Position numbers and translations under genes: made by a program. From NCBI GenBank assembly GCA_947683625.1, contig CANTUR010000643.1:1-64000 (forward strand): DNA of 64,000 nt, in the 5' to 3' direction. Below the pieces are notes generated by a model. It was not told where the DNA came from, did not search any database, and saw only the letters and a list, made by a program, of their open reading frames with translations. The stretch comes from Mallotus nudiflorus. Its lineage: Eukaryota; Streptophyta; Magnoliopsida; Malpighiales; Euphorbiaceae. Position 1 is the stretch's first letter; each line of letters opens with the position of its first letter. This document shows positions 39,429 through 51,802 of the stretch, one piece after another.

Positions 39429-40884
39429 AAAATAGAAATTAATCTAATTAACACTATGCGATTATTGAACCTTGAAAGAAAAGAAGTAAATTAGTTCAAG
39501 AAGCCTATAAAAAAAATAATGAAGTTAGCTCACAGAATAATAACACTAAAGAAATTAATTAGCATTGAACCAAATACATCACATGATAACAATTTACATT
39601 AAATTTATATTTAGAATGAATTTAACAAATTAAAAAGAGACTAAAAAAATTTTAAATTAAATAATTACTATCAACATTTTTAATAAATGTAATTCTAAAT
39701 CAATTTAATTAACTAAATGCATAAAAACAAGTTCAATAAAAGAAGTGAACTTTGACAACAAAACCAAGACGCAATCTTAAGATAAATGAACTTGGAAATA
39801 AATTGTCAATACAAAATTATTGATAAAATAAAAAATGAACTCCATGAATTAAAAACCATCCCAATTTAAACTATAGCCTCAAATATAAAATAATTGACAC
39901 ATTATAAGTTAATTAAATTAACAACAAAAATAACAGACATATCATAAAGCTTTATAAAACAAAATTACCATTAATAAAAACAAAAAAAAATACAGAAACT
40001 CCTAATTATGCAAAAGTGGTGCTTTTACGATGAAGTGTCACCTTAAAGAAATTAATGTGAAGTTTCTCCTACGATAAGTCAAAACTTTTATTGTCGTTTT
40101 ATTTCTTATATATTACTTTACAATTTCTTTCACCTAATTAAAATAAAAATTAACTTTTAATTAAATTAAAATCATATATTTTTTTATTAATTTAACTTCT
40201 AATTATAAATAACTAAATTACCTAATTTTTATAAAATAATAATAAAAACCTTTTTTAATAAATTTGTCTGTCCTCTTCCATTCTTGTACATTTATATATT
40301 TTATTATATTACATTATAAAGATAACTATTTCACAATTTATCTATATATATAAATTTTTTAAATAGAATTATTATTTATTTAAATATAATTACTTCATTG
40401 TTCTTGTCTATTTAATAATAGTTTAATTATTCTTATCTTAAATTAAACTAACTGCTATATTTTTTTTTATATTTTTATAATGTTAATTTCTTTTTCGATA
40501 ATTTCTAATTAATTTTTTTTTGAACAACGCTTCTTTAGGATATCCAAATCTACTATATCTTTCAGTATATCTCTTACATGTTTTCATATTTTAATATTAA
40601 TATATATTAAACGTATTTTTCAAAATACAATACTAGAAATATACTATTACATAATTTTATTGCATCTAATTATATTATTCTTAATATTCAAAATTTATAG
40701 ATGAAAAATAAATATTAATAAATATAATTAATACATATCTTTATGTATTATAATTTAAATAAATAGATAAATAATAAATAATAGTGAATGTAACATTTTA
40801 TAATTTTAAAAAACTAATTAATATCTACAATAGCTATTAAATATATAAACAACAAAAGTTGTAAATGATTTTAGTAAATATTTA
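39429..40884. other. AT-rich sequence without recognised genes
   Basis: Long A/T runs, no frame above background, no named repeat seen. Confidence 0.5.
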
Positions 40885-40955
40885 GGATCTATTTGATTAA
40901 ACTGTTATTAATAAATATTGTTGATGCTAATAATTAATAGTTGGTAATTGGTAAT

Positions 40956-40999
<44 letters not shown>

Positions 41000-41535
41000 T
41001 ATTTGTATTATGTGTATATATTTAAATAATAAAATATAAATATTTTTTATATTCATAATTATTAATATTGAAAATAGTTTTGTTTTTATAATTTTGAAAA
41101 ATAAATATATCTATTTCTATTAAATGAAATATTATTATTATTATTGCCGGCATTGCCGGTTGATAAGTTTTAAATATTTTTTGGTTAACATAATTAATAA
41201 TATTTTATTTGTGCAGTTAATATTCTCAATACATATCTATATAGTATTTTTTAAATTAATGGTATTTAGCTAAAGTTAAAATGATAAGATAGTTAATATA
41301 CTTTTGGTGAAAGCTTCAAATTTATCACAACTGCCTAGTGTCCTAATAGCTATTAGCAACTAATTTAAAATTTTAACCAAACACTATTATTGTAGTTATT
41401 AAAGAGGGAACAACTAACAACTCTTCCCAACAGTTATGTCAAATAGCCCCTCAACATTAATCAACCATTATTTAACAGCTAATAGTAGCAATTATCAACT
41501 AATAGTTACTGGTAATAGTTAAGCCAAATAGACCC
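40885..41535. mobile_element. MITE with terminal inverted repeats
   Basis: The left end GGATCTATTTGATTAAACTG and the reverse complement of the right end GGGTCTATTTGGCTTAACTA are inverted copies. Further inside, TAATAGTTGGTAATTGG and AACTATTAGTTGATAATTG keep the symmetry. The size (about 650 bp) and the start resemble hAT MITEs. The flanking 8 bp do not match clearly. A TA microsatellite sits at 40959-40995. Confidence 0.55.
40959..40995. repeat. (TA)n microsatellite
   Basis: TA run near the left end of the MITE. Confidence 0.9.
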
Positions 41536-41935
41536 ATAATAATTAAATATGATAATAGACATGAAGTACTAATATTTTAATTTATTTTAGTGAAATTAAA
41601 TTCATAATATTTTTCTTTGGCGAAAGTAAATTCCAATATGTCTATTTATTTTTATTTTTTGATTACAAATAAGATAAATATTTGAATAATAAATAATATA
41701 CACTTTAAAATAAAGTTCTTATTCTCTAGAATGCAGAAGTTAATAATTGTGTTAATTTTCTTAGTAAATAATTTTTTTAACACTAAAATACATATATTTT
41801 TTTAAAAAAATTTATAAATGTAATAGAAAACAAAAATAACTTATAGAGTTTTAAATTATGTTGAGTTTGAGAAATTTGTAATTTTTTTAATATAAATTAT
41901 TCCCAAACATAATATGCAGTATACAACGAATTTTT

Positions 41936-42122
41936 GGTTATTAATATTAATAATAATAATATTATTACTATATTATTCTATTTCTTATTATTAATATTGT
42001 TATTGTGATTATTATTATTATTATTATTTTATTATTATCATTATTGTCAATATTATTATTATTACTTTATTATAATCATTACTGTCTTTATTATTATCAT
42101 TAGTATTATTATTGTTATTATT
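41936..42122. repeat. Low-complexity ATT/AAT trinucleotide tract
   Basis: Imperfect ATT and AAT runs over about 190 bp with occasional C and G. Confidence 0.8.
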
Positions 42123-44334
42123 TAAAAAAAAGGGGCTAATAGGTCATGGAGACCAAAATAAAAAGAAAGAGGAAGCTGTCTGCACAGGGAGAAGGTAGCA
42201 GCGGGAAGAAGCTTAGTCTAGGTGGTAAATATCTATTTAGTATCTAAACATTTTCTTTCTCTCCATTAAACACCCAAACGATATTCGATTGACCCCAAAT
42301 TTGAACTATAATTTCTTCTCATTCTCTTCATGTCCCATAGCTTTTATTTTATAAAAATCCATTCAGAAATGCTCATAATTGAGGAAGAACATTCAGTTTA
42401 ATTTCATCATTTTTCACTATTTTAGCAAGTATCAGGTGTCTCGACTGCTTTCATTGTATCACTCTCAACATCAGGAATCTGTAGGCACTAACCACGCATA
42501 TGATCTACATTTCTAGAATATTTGGTGAATTTTTTTAGGTAATTTCTCTTTGATTTTTTATCTATAAATTTTGTGTATATTTTGGGTTGTTTGAAGCTTT
42601 AGATGTGTTCTATATATTATTAAGAACATTTTTGTATAATTTGTTTAGTCGAGTGTTGTGTTCTCCCATGGGAATTCAGTGGGTTCCATTTGAATTCTAG
42701 TGAGTAAACAATATCGACCCAGAAATAACTGTGAACTATTTTTAATAAATAGTATAAATTATGATGATCAATTTATGTATATGGAGTTTAGTCTAGTTCC
42801 TTACGGATTTTGATATATAATTTTTAGAATGGGTGCAGCGGAAATTGTTTAATTTCCGTTTAAATTAGTTAACTCTTTGAGAATATCTTTTGAGCCTCAA
42901 AATTAATCATTTTGATGTTTTGAAGCTATTTTGATCATTTCTTGAATTTTTATAATTTTTCTAATATTTTTAAGAACTTATTTAAAGTCATTTATTAAGT
43001 AAATATTATTTATTTGGAGAATTCAGGAGCAAGAGGTGCAGAGCCTAAGCAGCTGAGGATGCATTGGCTAACATACTCCACTTGTGAATTAATTTTATAA
43101 GATGTTTGATGGGATTATATAAATAAGAAATTTCATGAGAAAAATTTAATTATGAATATTATTCTGAGCACGATTTATTTACTATATTGATGCCAATAAT
43201 TTTGAGAAGATGTTTTAACTTGATTCCATTTCATTTTAATATATTCTATTTCTTTTTATTTATTTAATTTTATTATATATGATAGGCATATTTTGGGAAA
43301 AATGGTAGACCATGCCACTTGGTGGGTGTCACCAGGACTGTGTGCACATCAATGTTGATTTGTGTATTGGCCGTTAGTTGATTGTGAGCCTTGGTTGAGT
43401 GAGACTCTCTAGGCAGTATTATTGATTGTGAGCCCTTGTTGAGTAAGACTCTCTGGGCAGGTATATATTTATTGGATGGACACTAGTTGAGCTTGCTCTC
43501 TAGGAGGCAGTGAATAATTGGAGCTATAGAGTGACTATGGCTGGACCCTAGTTGAATTTGCTTTATGGGATCAACAGTCATTTGGATTTAAGAGAGTAGA
43601 AAGGCTAACATAATTATGGTTTAGGGTTCTACTATATACTTCTAATAAAGGTTTCATTTTATTATTAAATATTGCTCTTATATTAAGTATTTTATATTTA
43701 AAAGAGTTATAAATTTGGAAGAAATATTTTATAAAGATTATTTTACAAATTAAAGAATTTTGAATACTTATGTATTTAAAGAATTTAATGGTTTTAAATA
43801 AGTGTTCTATAAATCAACATGCATTTCATAACATTAATTCACTCAATGGGGTCTGATTCCCCTCAATTTATTTTTACAGGATCTCATAGTCAGACTGATT
43901 CTTATCATGGTCTGCATTGCATTTCTTCTTCCGTGGTTATGTTATGTAGGTCTTTCTAATGTTATTGCTGTGTAATTGTATTATAAACACTGCAGTAGTA
44001 GTTTGAGTATTGATAATGTGTATTAATGAATTATTTGGGTTATTATGGACTTCTGTATTATTATAATGCTATTATGTTGAACATAAATTTGGTATTGCCT
44101 TTGTGTTATAGTAAAGTAATAGTGGTTATAGTATATCATTGGAAGTATATTTCTTTGATTTACAGGTATTCATTTGTCCCTGGTACAAAGGAAACTTTAT
44201 TGGATTTTTGTTAAATATTAAAGTGGTAAATTTTTTATGATAATTCTTTTAGGCTTACTACGGGTTTCAGAAACTTTATGCTTTTTCCATTCTCTAGTGT
44301 CGGTCATGTGCCCTTGGGGGTTTGGGCTGTGACA
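42123..44334 (+). mobile_element. LTR of the same broad gypsy family (5' boundary unresolved)
   Basis: The right end reads GGCTTACTACGGGTTTC … GGGCTGTGACA at 44334 and is colinear with the ends of the other LTR copies. Shared landmarks upstream: CCACTTGGTGGGTGTCACC (43316), ACTCAATGGGGTCTGATTCC (43850) and GTTATGTAGGTC (43938). No clear TGTAAT… start was found. An ATAAC–TG at 42725-42730 matches the ATAAC after 44334 and could mark the start, but LTR-like sequence seems to extend further left. The left coordinate is therefore only a guess. Confidence 0.6.
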
Positions 44335-44846
44335 ATAACTAACTAAGAGTATCTAAGTCCAATCAAAATAACACAAGATGCCTAATGCAAATTAAAAGAA
44401 CATAAAGTTGTAATGTTTATGACCACATTTGTTGATGTACTTCACTTAAACATGTTTGTGCTTGTAAATATAATACCAGATTCCAAAGTCAAACTCCCCA
44501 CAGAAGATGAAAGCATATATATACATATAATAATTTATAAAATTGTAAATTAAAAACCCAAACAAAGACTAAAAAAAAAAAGAACCTGAGATGAACACCA
44601 TAATAAGAGGTATCAACAGTAAAGGAAGATCAATAATAACAATTGACTCATTATAACCACCTCAATCAGAGCAGTTTGAAACTTCATGTGACAAAATATG
44701 AATCATGATAATGGAAAGAGTTTTCTATTTCATATTGATTGTATGAAACAACATTATATAGTAGAACATTATTTTTAATTCTTACTAGAATTCTTTTAAT
44801 TTTCTTTCAATAGCCCTATTCACCTCCCCTCTAGGGCACATTCAAT

Positions 44847-44858
44847 TGGAGTTAGAGC
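44847..44858 (+). other. Copia primer binding site (degenerate tRNA-iMet type)
   Basis: TGGAGTTAGAGC, 9 of 12 identical to TGGTATCAGAGC, 2 bp after the LTR end …ATTCA. Confidence 0.6.
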
Positions 44859-44889
44859 TTGAATTATAGGAACTTCACTGCTAGAATAC

Positions 44890-46256
44890 AAGATCATAGG
44901 GAGTGAATCTCAAAATGTTTCTTCACTTAAACCATTTTTTGACGCTAGTGACTATCCTCATTGGAAGTTCAAAATGGAGCTTTATTTAGATTATAACTTT
45001 GTTAGACTTTGGGAAGTTATTCTTATAGGTTGGCAACCACTTAAAGCTACTATTGACGGTATGCAAACAATTCTATTAAGAAATGAATGGAGCAATGAAC
45101 AAAAGGAAGAAAATTACAAGAATAAAAAGGCTATGATCACTATACTCTCTTTTATGATAAGAGAAGAAGGAGGTAAACTTCAACATTATGTTTTGGCTAA
45201 AGAAATATAGGAGACCTTGGAAAACCATTATAAAGGTAATGTGTAAGTTAAAAGCAAGAAAGTTCAACTTCACATGTATGAATATAAACTCTTTAAAATG
45301 AAACCTTAAGAGTCAATCACGAAGATGACTAATCGACTCAACGCTCTTCTTACAATCCTTAAGAAACTTGGAAAGCATTTCTCTAAGGAAGAGGTGAATA
45401 ACAAGATTCTAAAAATCCTACCTAAAAAGGATTAAGAATCTCGGGTCATTTCAATTGAGGAAGCTGAAGACCTCTTTACACTTTCAACCGATGTGCTTAT
45501 TGGAAAGCTCTTAACACTTAAGGTTACAATTAAATAAAGAGGTGAAGAGTAAGAAGAGAAGAAAGAGAAGAAAAAGAGTATAGCATTGAAGACTTCACAA
45601 GAAGAAAGTGAAGATGAAAACATTGAAGATACTAGTAATAAAGATAGTGACATTGTCATGCTCACTACGAACTTCAAGAAATTCTTGAGAAAGAAAATTT
45701 TCTCAAGAATAAAAGACTTCAATAAGAAGTACGAAGGAGAAGAAAAGAAGAAAACTAAATAGGTTACTTGCTATAAATGGAAGAAACCAGGTCACATTCA
45801 AAGTGAGTGCCCCAAACTAAAATTCAAGAATAAAGAAGCAAAGGAGAATAGAAAAGCCTTTAAAGCTACTTGGGATGACCCCTCTGAATTCGAAGAGGAA
45901 GAGAAACAATAAAAAGTGGCCAATCTTTACTTTATGGCTTTTAAAAATGAAAATGAGGTACCATCTACTTCTAATTCCTCTTGTGATTATTATTATGAAT
46001 ATGATGATGATAATGATGATGAGAGCTCTATTATGAGCAAACTTTTATTTAAATGCAAAAGCTTATTATCTACGAAGAAGAATTATAAGCATGAGTTATC
46101 TAGCTTAACCAAGGAATTTAAAAATTTTAAAAATGAATTTTCTTATATTGTTAAATCAAATGAGAAAATTACTAATGACTTAAAATCTTCTAATTTCTTA
46201 GAACAGCAACTCAAGAAAGCAAGTGATGAAATCATAAGCTTTCTAATGAACTATTA
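44890..46256 (+). pseudogene. Copia gag
   Basis: KPFFDASDYPHWKFKMELYL marks the UBN2/DUF4219-type gag start. A zinc knuckle at about 45766 reads CYKWKKPGHIQSEC, with its second Cys changed to Trp. An acidic/Ser-rich region (DDPSEFEEEE, YYYEYDDDNDDESS) and a Lys-rich coiled-coil-like tail follow, as in Sirevirus gag. One frame runs through with at least seven stops, several at sites where Gln or Trp is expected. Confidence 0.8.
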
Positions 46257-46947
46257 AAATTGAAGAATTTCATTTCCAAATTCCAAAAAGGAAAGGAGAG
46301 TTTAAATAATCTTCTTAGCTCTTAAAAATTCCATGGAAACACTTATGGATTAGGATATGAGAATGGAATGACTTCTTCCTCATCATCATCTTATATTAAA
46401 TTTGTTAAAGCCTCATGTAATTCTATTCCCTCTACTTACAAACAAATAGAGACTCAAGCTTCTAAATCTAAGGAGTCCCATGTGTAAAATAACAAAGGAA
46501 AGTCTTATAAGACTTAATCCTAAATGACATAAAGAGGTAAGTTTCATGCTAGTAAGCACAACCCAAACATGCTTACATATACACTAAACACAACACTCTT
46601 AAGTATGCTACACAACATCATTCTCATGAACATGTAGCATAAACCTATCAAAATTCACATTGTTATTGTCAATGTATGTCTCACAGTATGATTCATAATA
46701 ATATTAGGAAACACACACCACCATAACATAAAAGGCGTGTTTCATACACTAGGAAACCGTATCATCCTAGGAGAAATAAATTTAAAAATATTGTATGCTC
46801 ATATTGTATGATCAAAGGGCATACCAATAATGTGGGCTTCTATATAAGACTAAATATGAGTTTACTTCCTTTGAATTATCTTAAGACTAACGAACCTAGA
46901 CCAAGAAATGTTTGGGTTCAAAAGAACACTTAAATTATCTTGTGTAG
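46257..46947 (+). other. Gag-protease linker region, degenerate
   Basis: Continues the copia polyprotein region with Ser/His-rich pieces and stops. No clear domain could be named. Confidence 0.5.
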
Positions 46948-48193
46948 GTGTGCTTGAAATCCATAAGAACAAAAAGCAAGTGGTATCTTGATAGTGGACG
47001 TTCAAGGCATATGATAAGAGATAATGAGCAATTTAATAAGCTTGATGCTAAGGATGAAGAACATGTCATATTCAGGGACAATGCCAAAAGAAAGATAGTA
47101 GGCATTAGAGAAATCGATAATCCTCAATCCTTATATATACATCATGTGTTGCTTGTTGATGGTTTGAAACATAATTTGCTTAGTATAAGTCAATTATCTG
47201 ATATGGAAAATAAAGTCACTTTTTATCCTAGAGATTTTTTTGTTAGTAGTCTTGATGAAGATAAAGTAATTTTTAGTGGTGACAGAGTTGACAATGTTTA
47301 TGTAATTGGCTTGAATAAAGTTGATAAGAAAGATATTAAATGCTTAATGTCTATTTCCCATGACATATGGACATAACATAGAAGGTTAGGACATGCAAAC
47401 TTTGAGCTTTTGAATGATCTTTGTAAACGTGAACTTGTGATTAGTTTACCTAAATTTGAATTCACAAAGAATAAACCTTATGATGCTTATTAAAAGGAAA
47501 AACAATCCAAATCTTCATTTAAGCTTAAGACTGTAGTGTTAATCTTTAGGCCACTTGAACTTACACATATGAATTTATTTGGACCAACTAGAGTTATTAG
47601 TCTTAGTGGAATGCACTATGCATAGGTATTAGTTGATGATTACTTTAGATACACTAGGTGTGTTTCCTTGCTCATAAGAATGATGCTTTTAAAGCTTTTA
47701 AAATTTTTTCAAAAAGAGTTCAAAAGGAAAAGGTTTTTGTATTTCATCTATAAGAAGTGATCATGGAAACAAATTTGAAAATGAATTCTTCAAAACTTTT
47801 TGCAATAAAAATGGCATTTCACATATGTTTTCTTCTCCTAGAACTCCTCTACAAAATGGGGTAGTTGATAGGAAAAATAGAACTCTGGTGGAAATGACTA
47901 GAATAATGCTTTATGAGTACAATTTACCATTATACTTTTGGGTGGAAGCTGTTAACACTTCTCGTTATATTTCAAATAGAGTTTTTAAAAGACCAATTTT
48001 AAACAAAACTTCTTATGAACTTTGGAACAATAAAAAACCTAGAATCACATATCTTAGAGTATTTGGATGCAAGTGCTTTATATTAAACACTAAGTTTAAT
48101 CTTGAAAAATTTGATTCTAAAGCTGATAAAGAAATTTTCCTAGGCTATTCTACTTCTAGTAAAGCATATAGAGTGTTTAGTTCTAGTAATTGA
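46948..48193 (+). pseudogene. Copia protease and integrase
   Basis: Protease site WYLDSGRSRHM (46978; the usual Cys after DSG is Arg). Integrase starts with a His-Cys zinc module (HRRLGHANFELLNDLC…, 47377 on), then ELTHMNLFGPTR (first catalytic Asp is Asn), IRSDHGNKFENEFF in another frame (second Asp kept) and QNGVVDRKNRTLVEM (third catalytic Glu is Asp), then FWVEAVNTSRYISN and KFDSKADKEIFLGYS. Several frameshifts and stops. Confidence 0.85.
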
Positions 48194-48589
48194 AGAGTCA
48201 AAGCATGTTGTATTTGATGAATCAAACTCACTTAATCCTAAAAGGGATGTTTGTAATGTTTTATGATGTAGGTGAACTTATGAAAGAAAAGACTCAAGAA
48301 GAAAATTCTACCAAACCTTTAGAGCTTAAAGATTGTGGAAAGAAGATGAGAAAATACCTTAACCTACTTTGAAGCATGATCTTCCAAAGGATTAGTAATT
48401 CAAAAAAGCTCATCCTCAAGACCTCATCATAGGTGACACTACAAAAAAGGTAACTACTAGTTCTAAACTTAAGTTTATTATTAATCTAGCCTTTATTTCT
48501 CAAATTGAAACTCAAAATGTTAATGATGCATTGAGTGATGAATTTTTGGTCTTTGCTATGTAAGAAGCATTAAATCAATTTGAGAGAAA

Positions 48590-50032
48590 CAAAGTTTAGG
48601 CTTTAGTTCCTAAACCAAAACATCATCCTATTATAGGCACCAAATGGGTGCTTAGAAATAAGATGATTGAATAAGGTGTCATAACTAGGAATAAAGCTAG
48701 ACTAGTAGCTAAGGGTTATAATCAAAAGGAAGACAGGAATTATGATGAAACCTTTACCCCTATTGCAAGGTTAGAAGCTATTAAAATGCTACTAGCATTT
48801 ACATCTTTCATGGATTTTATACTTTTTCAAATGGATGTTAAAAGTGTATTTTTAAATGGTTTTATTGAAGATGAGGTATATGTTGAGCAACCTCTAGGTT
48901 TAAAAATTTTTTATTCTCCAAATCATGTTTTTAAATTGTCAAAAGCCTTGTATGAATTGAAATAAGCTCTAAAAGCTTGGTATGAAAGATTGAGCAACTT
49001 CTTATTAGAGAAAGGATTCTTTAAAAGAAAAGTTAATACAACTTTTTTCATAAAGAAATCCAAGCATTATTGTGCAAAAATATATTGATGAGATTATTTT
49101 TGGAGCTACTAATCATTGCTTGTGTGAGGAATTCTCTAAGTTAATGCAAGGAGAATTTGAAATAAGTATGATAGGAGAACTCAAATTCTTTTTTGGACTT
49201 TAAATTAAGCAATGTAAAGATGAAATTTTCATTAATCAAACCAAATATGCAAGAGACATTCTCAAGAAGTTTGACATGGATGGAACGAAGACAAGTAAAA
49301 CTCTAATGAGCACCACAACCAAACTCAACAAAGATAAGAATGGCAAACTGGTTGATGAAAAGTGATTTAAATGTATGATCAAATCCCTTCTTTATTTAAT
49401 AAATAGTTGACCCGATATTATGTTTGCTACTTGCTTGTGTGCTAGGTTTCAATGTAGTCCTAAAGAGTCTCATTTGAATGCAATAAAAAAAGTTTTTAAT
49501 TATTTAAGTGGTAGATTACATTTAGGACTTTAGTATCCTAGGAGCTCCTTCTTTGACCTCATTAACTATTTAGATACAAACTTTACCGATAGTTTATTAG
49601 ATAGAAAGAGTACTTTTGAAACTTATCAATTTTTAGGACAATGTTTAGTTTCTTAGTTTAGCAAGAAACAAGTTTCAGTTGCCTTGTCCACTGCTGAAGC
49701 TGAATATATTGCGGCAAGTCTTTGTTGTTCACAAGTTTTATGGCAAAAACAACAATTATTGGACTATGGTGTAAAACTTGATCACATTCCTATTAATGTG
49801 ATAATACAAGTGCTATTAACCTTAGCAAAGACTCTATTCAATACTCTAAAACTAAACATATTGAAATTAAACATCATTTCTTATGTGATCATGTTCAAAA
49901 TGGTGATATATCACTTGAATTTTTTCATACAAACAATCAACTTGTGGATATCTTCACCAAACCTCCCAATGAAGAGAGATTGAACTTCATTAAGCATAAA
50001 CTTGGCATGATTGATGATTATAGTTTGTCATA
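48590..50032 (+). pseudogene. Copia reverse transcriptase and RNase H
   Basis: RT blocks: GTKWVLRNKM, ARLVAKGYNQKEDRNYDETF, FQMDVKSVFLNGFIEDEVYV, then the catalytic site YIDEIIFGATN (usual YVDD, last Asp lost). RNase H: SKKQVSVALSTAEAEYIAAS and IEIKHHFL…DHVQNGDISLEFF; the end is KLGMIDDYSLS. At least eight in-frame stops sit at expected Gln, Arg or Trp codons. Confidence 0.88.
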
Positions 50033-51002
50033 ATTGGTTGTTTGAATGCTTAATTAATGCTTGGATTGATGATTAGATTTCACAGTTTTCATGTGAAATA
50101 ATTTGTGCTTATTAATTGATTTGAATATTTGGTCAATTGTCTTATCTAAAGTTGATAAATGTTGCAATTTTGATCTTAACATTTTTTTTATTTTTGTTTA
50201 AATATTTATTTGACTTTTGGAATTTTAATTTTTATACTTTTGAAAATTAATAATTATTGAAATAAATTCAATTTAATTATTTAATTGCAAAATAACTCCC
50301 TCTTTAAAATGATTTTTTTTGCGATAATTAAAATCATGTTGTGTTTATTTGATTAAATAAAAAATGTGTCTTCAATGTTTTGACAATTGAATATTTTGAT
50401 TTTAATCATTTTTTTTATTTCCTTCCCATTTTGCAAATTAATAATTAATTATTGAATTATATTCAATAAATTAATTATTTCAATTTAGCAAAATTTTTCC
50501 CTCTTTAAATGAGTACATTTTATATTATCATTTAAAATTCCTCAAAATCTTCAATTAGTTCAAAATAAATGCATAGGTAATTCATAAAGACTTAATTGCA
50601 CAAAATTTTGGACGTAGTTGTAAGATTTTATAACTTTGGATTGCTGTTTGGGACCTAGGACCACATTAGCCCCGATTGGGACTTAATTTTGTTGATTTTG
50701 TACTTTTAGATAAAACTGATCCTGAATTATATCTTGATCAGGATATCACTTGAGACACTATGTCTTGATTGAGATTAGCACATGTCCCGACTGGGACAGC
50801 ACTTCTGACAGGATGAGGATTTTGAATTTTGAGCATTGATTTGATTCATTAATCCTTATCAGGAATGGTTTTTGAGGTTATTTTTTGTTCAAATTCAAAA
50901 TTTTTAAATACTCTACCCTTTTCAATTGATTTTTCACTCTCAACTCACTTACTTTTCTCTACAATTTCAACTCTCCTCTCTTAAATTTTCTTTTCTTTCA
51001 TC
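50033..51002 (+). other. Copia post-pol spacer
   Basis: AT-rich, with a GTCCCGA…GGGAC-type motif near 50784-50800 and other GGGAC/GGACC pieces around 50650-50800. No coding frame recognised. Confidence 0.5.
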
Positions 51003-51802
51003 ATGGCTCCTAAGAAACCAAGCAAGGTTCCTTCTTCTTCTCAAGATCCTTCTTCAAAGAAGGACAAGTGAAAGAGGAAACACTCTCCTTTTTCATACTT
51101 TACTAAAAATTTCAAGAAAAAAGTGTCACAATTCCAAAAGAGATATTTTATTCCTTCACATTTCATGGATTAACTAACTCTCAAAGCAATTAGTTGCTAG
51201 GATGAAATCAAGGAACTACTTTTAAGAGGTGGGATATATGATTTTGCTTTTAAACCTTTTCCCTCATATCTATCTCTTGTTGTTGAATTTCTTTCATTAT
51301 ACACTGTTCGTTCCATCATGTATGATGATGCGAGCCCTTATTTCTCCATGAGATTCAAGTTAGGAGGATGAGTTTGTTTCATGATACATCAAAAGTTTGA
51401 TACTCTTTTTGGTTTTTCTCAAGAGGTACATGTTCAAGTAAAAGCTCGTAGGCTTGCTTTTTATTTTTAGGATGAGATTAAGGCTCATAATGCTCCCTAA
51501 TTCTTCGCCAGATATATTAAAGCTTGACATCTCAAATCCAAGACTCTTTGGTATATGTATCATTTTCTTACCTAGTTTATTAATAGTATATCTCTCTCAA
51601 ATAAAATCTTTTCTCTTGATGATCTTTTCATCCTCTATTGTCTTTGTCATGATGAAAAGATTATTTTATGGAGATTTTTACAATGAAGAATTTGGCTAAT
51701 TTGTGATAGTCTCACTAGTGCAATTTTTATTAGCGGAATTGTCATAAAATTAGCTGAATTCCATGACATTACTCTTGATTCTTTACCTTCCATAAAGCTT
51801 AT
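51003..51802 (+). pseudogene. Extra frame downstream of copia pol (Sirevirus env-like position), function unknown
   Basis: ATG at 51003 opens MAPKKPSKVPSSSQDPSSKK. The same frame stays coding-like for 800 bp with about nine stops up to the LTR at 51803. Recognisable pieces: KRKHSPFSYFTKNFKKKV, LLLRGGIYDFAFKPFPSYLS, FDTLFGFSQEVHVQVKARRL and LWYMYHFL. A basic start followed by mixed hydrophobic segments and its place after RNase H match the additional ORF of SIRE-type elements. I could not confirm any transmembrane or env feature. It is truncated by the gypsy LTR. Confidence 0.55.

Larger units (their letters stand above)
44335..51802 (+). mobile_element. Ty1/copia retrotransposon, Sirevirus (SIRE/Maximus)-like, decayed
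   Basis: End of a 5' LTR (about 44335-44844) with CTATTCACCTCCCCTCTAG shortly before its end, a hallmark of Sirevirus LTRs; PBS; gag; protease; integrase; RT; RNase H; then an extra frame after pol. The order PR-IN-RT-RH identifies copia. The right part is interrupted at 51803 by the LTR of another element, and no 3' LTR was found in the window. The beginning of the 5' LTR is unclear and may be interrupted by the LTR ending at 44334. Confidence 0.82.

Noticed and set aside
42725..44334. A complete 1.6-kb solo LTR from 42730 to 44334 with ATAAC on both sides
   Set aside because: The 5-bp match could be chance in AT-rich DNA, and LTR-like sequence seems to continue to the left of 42730. The boundary is left open.
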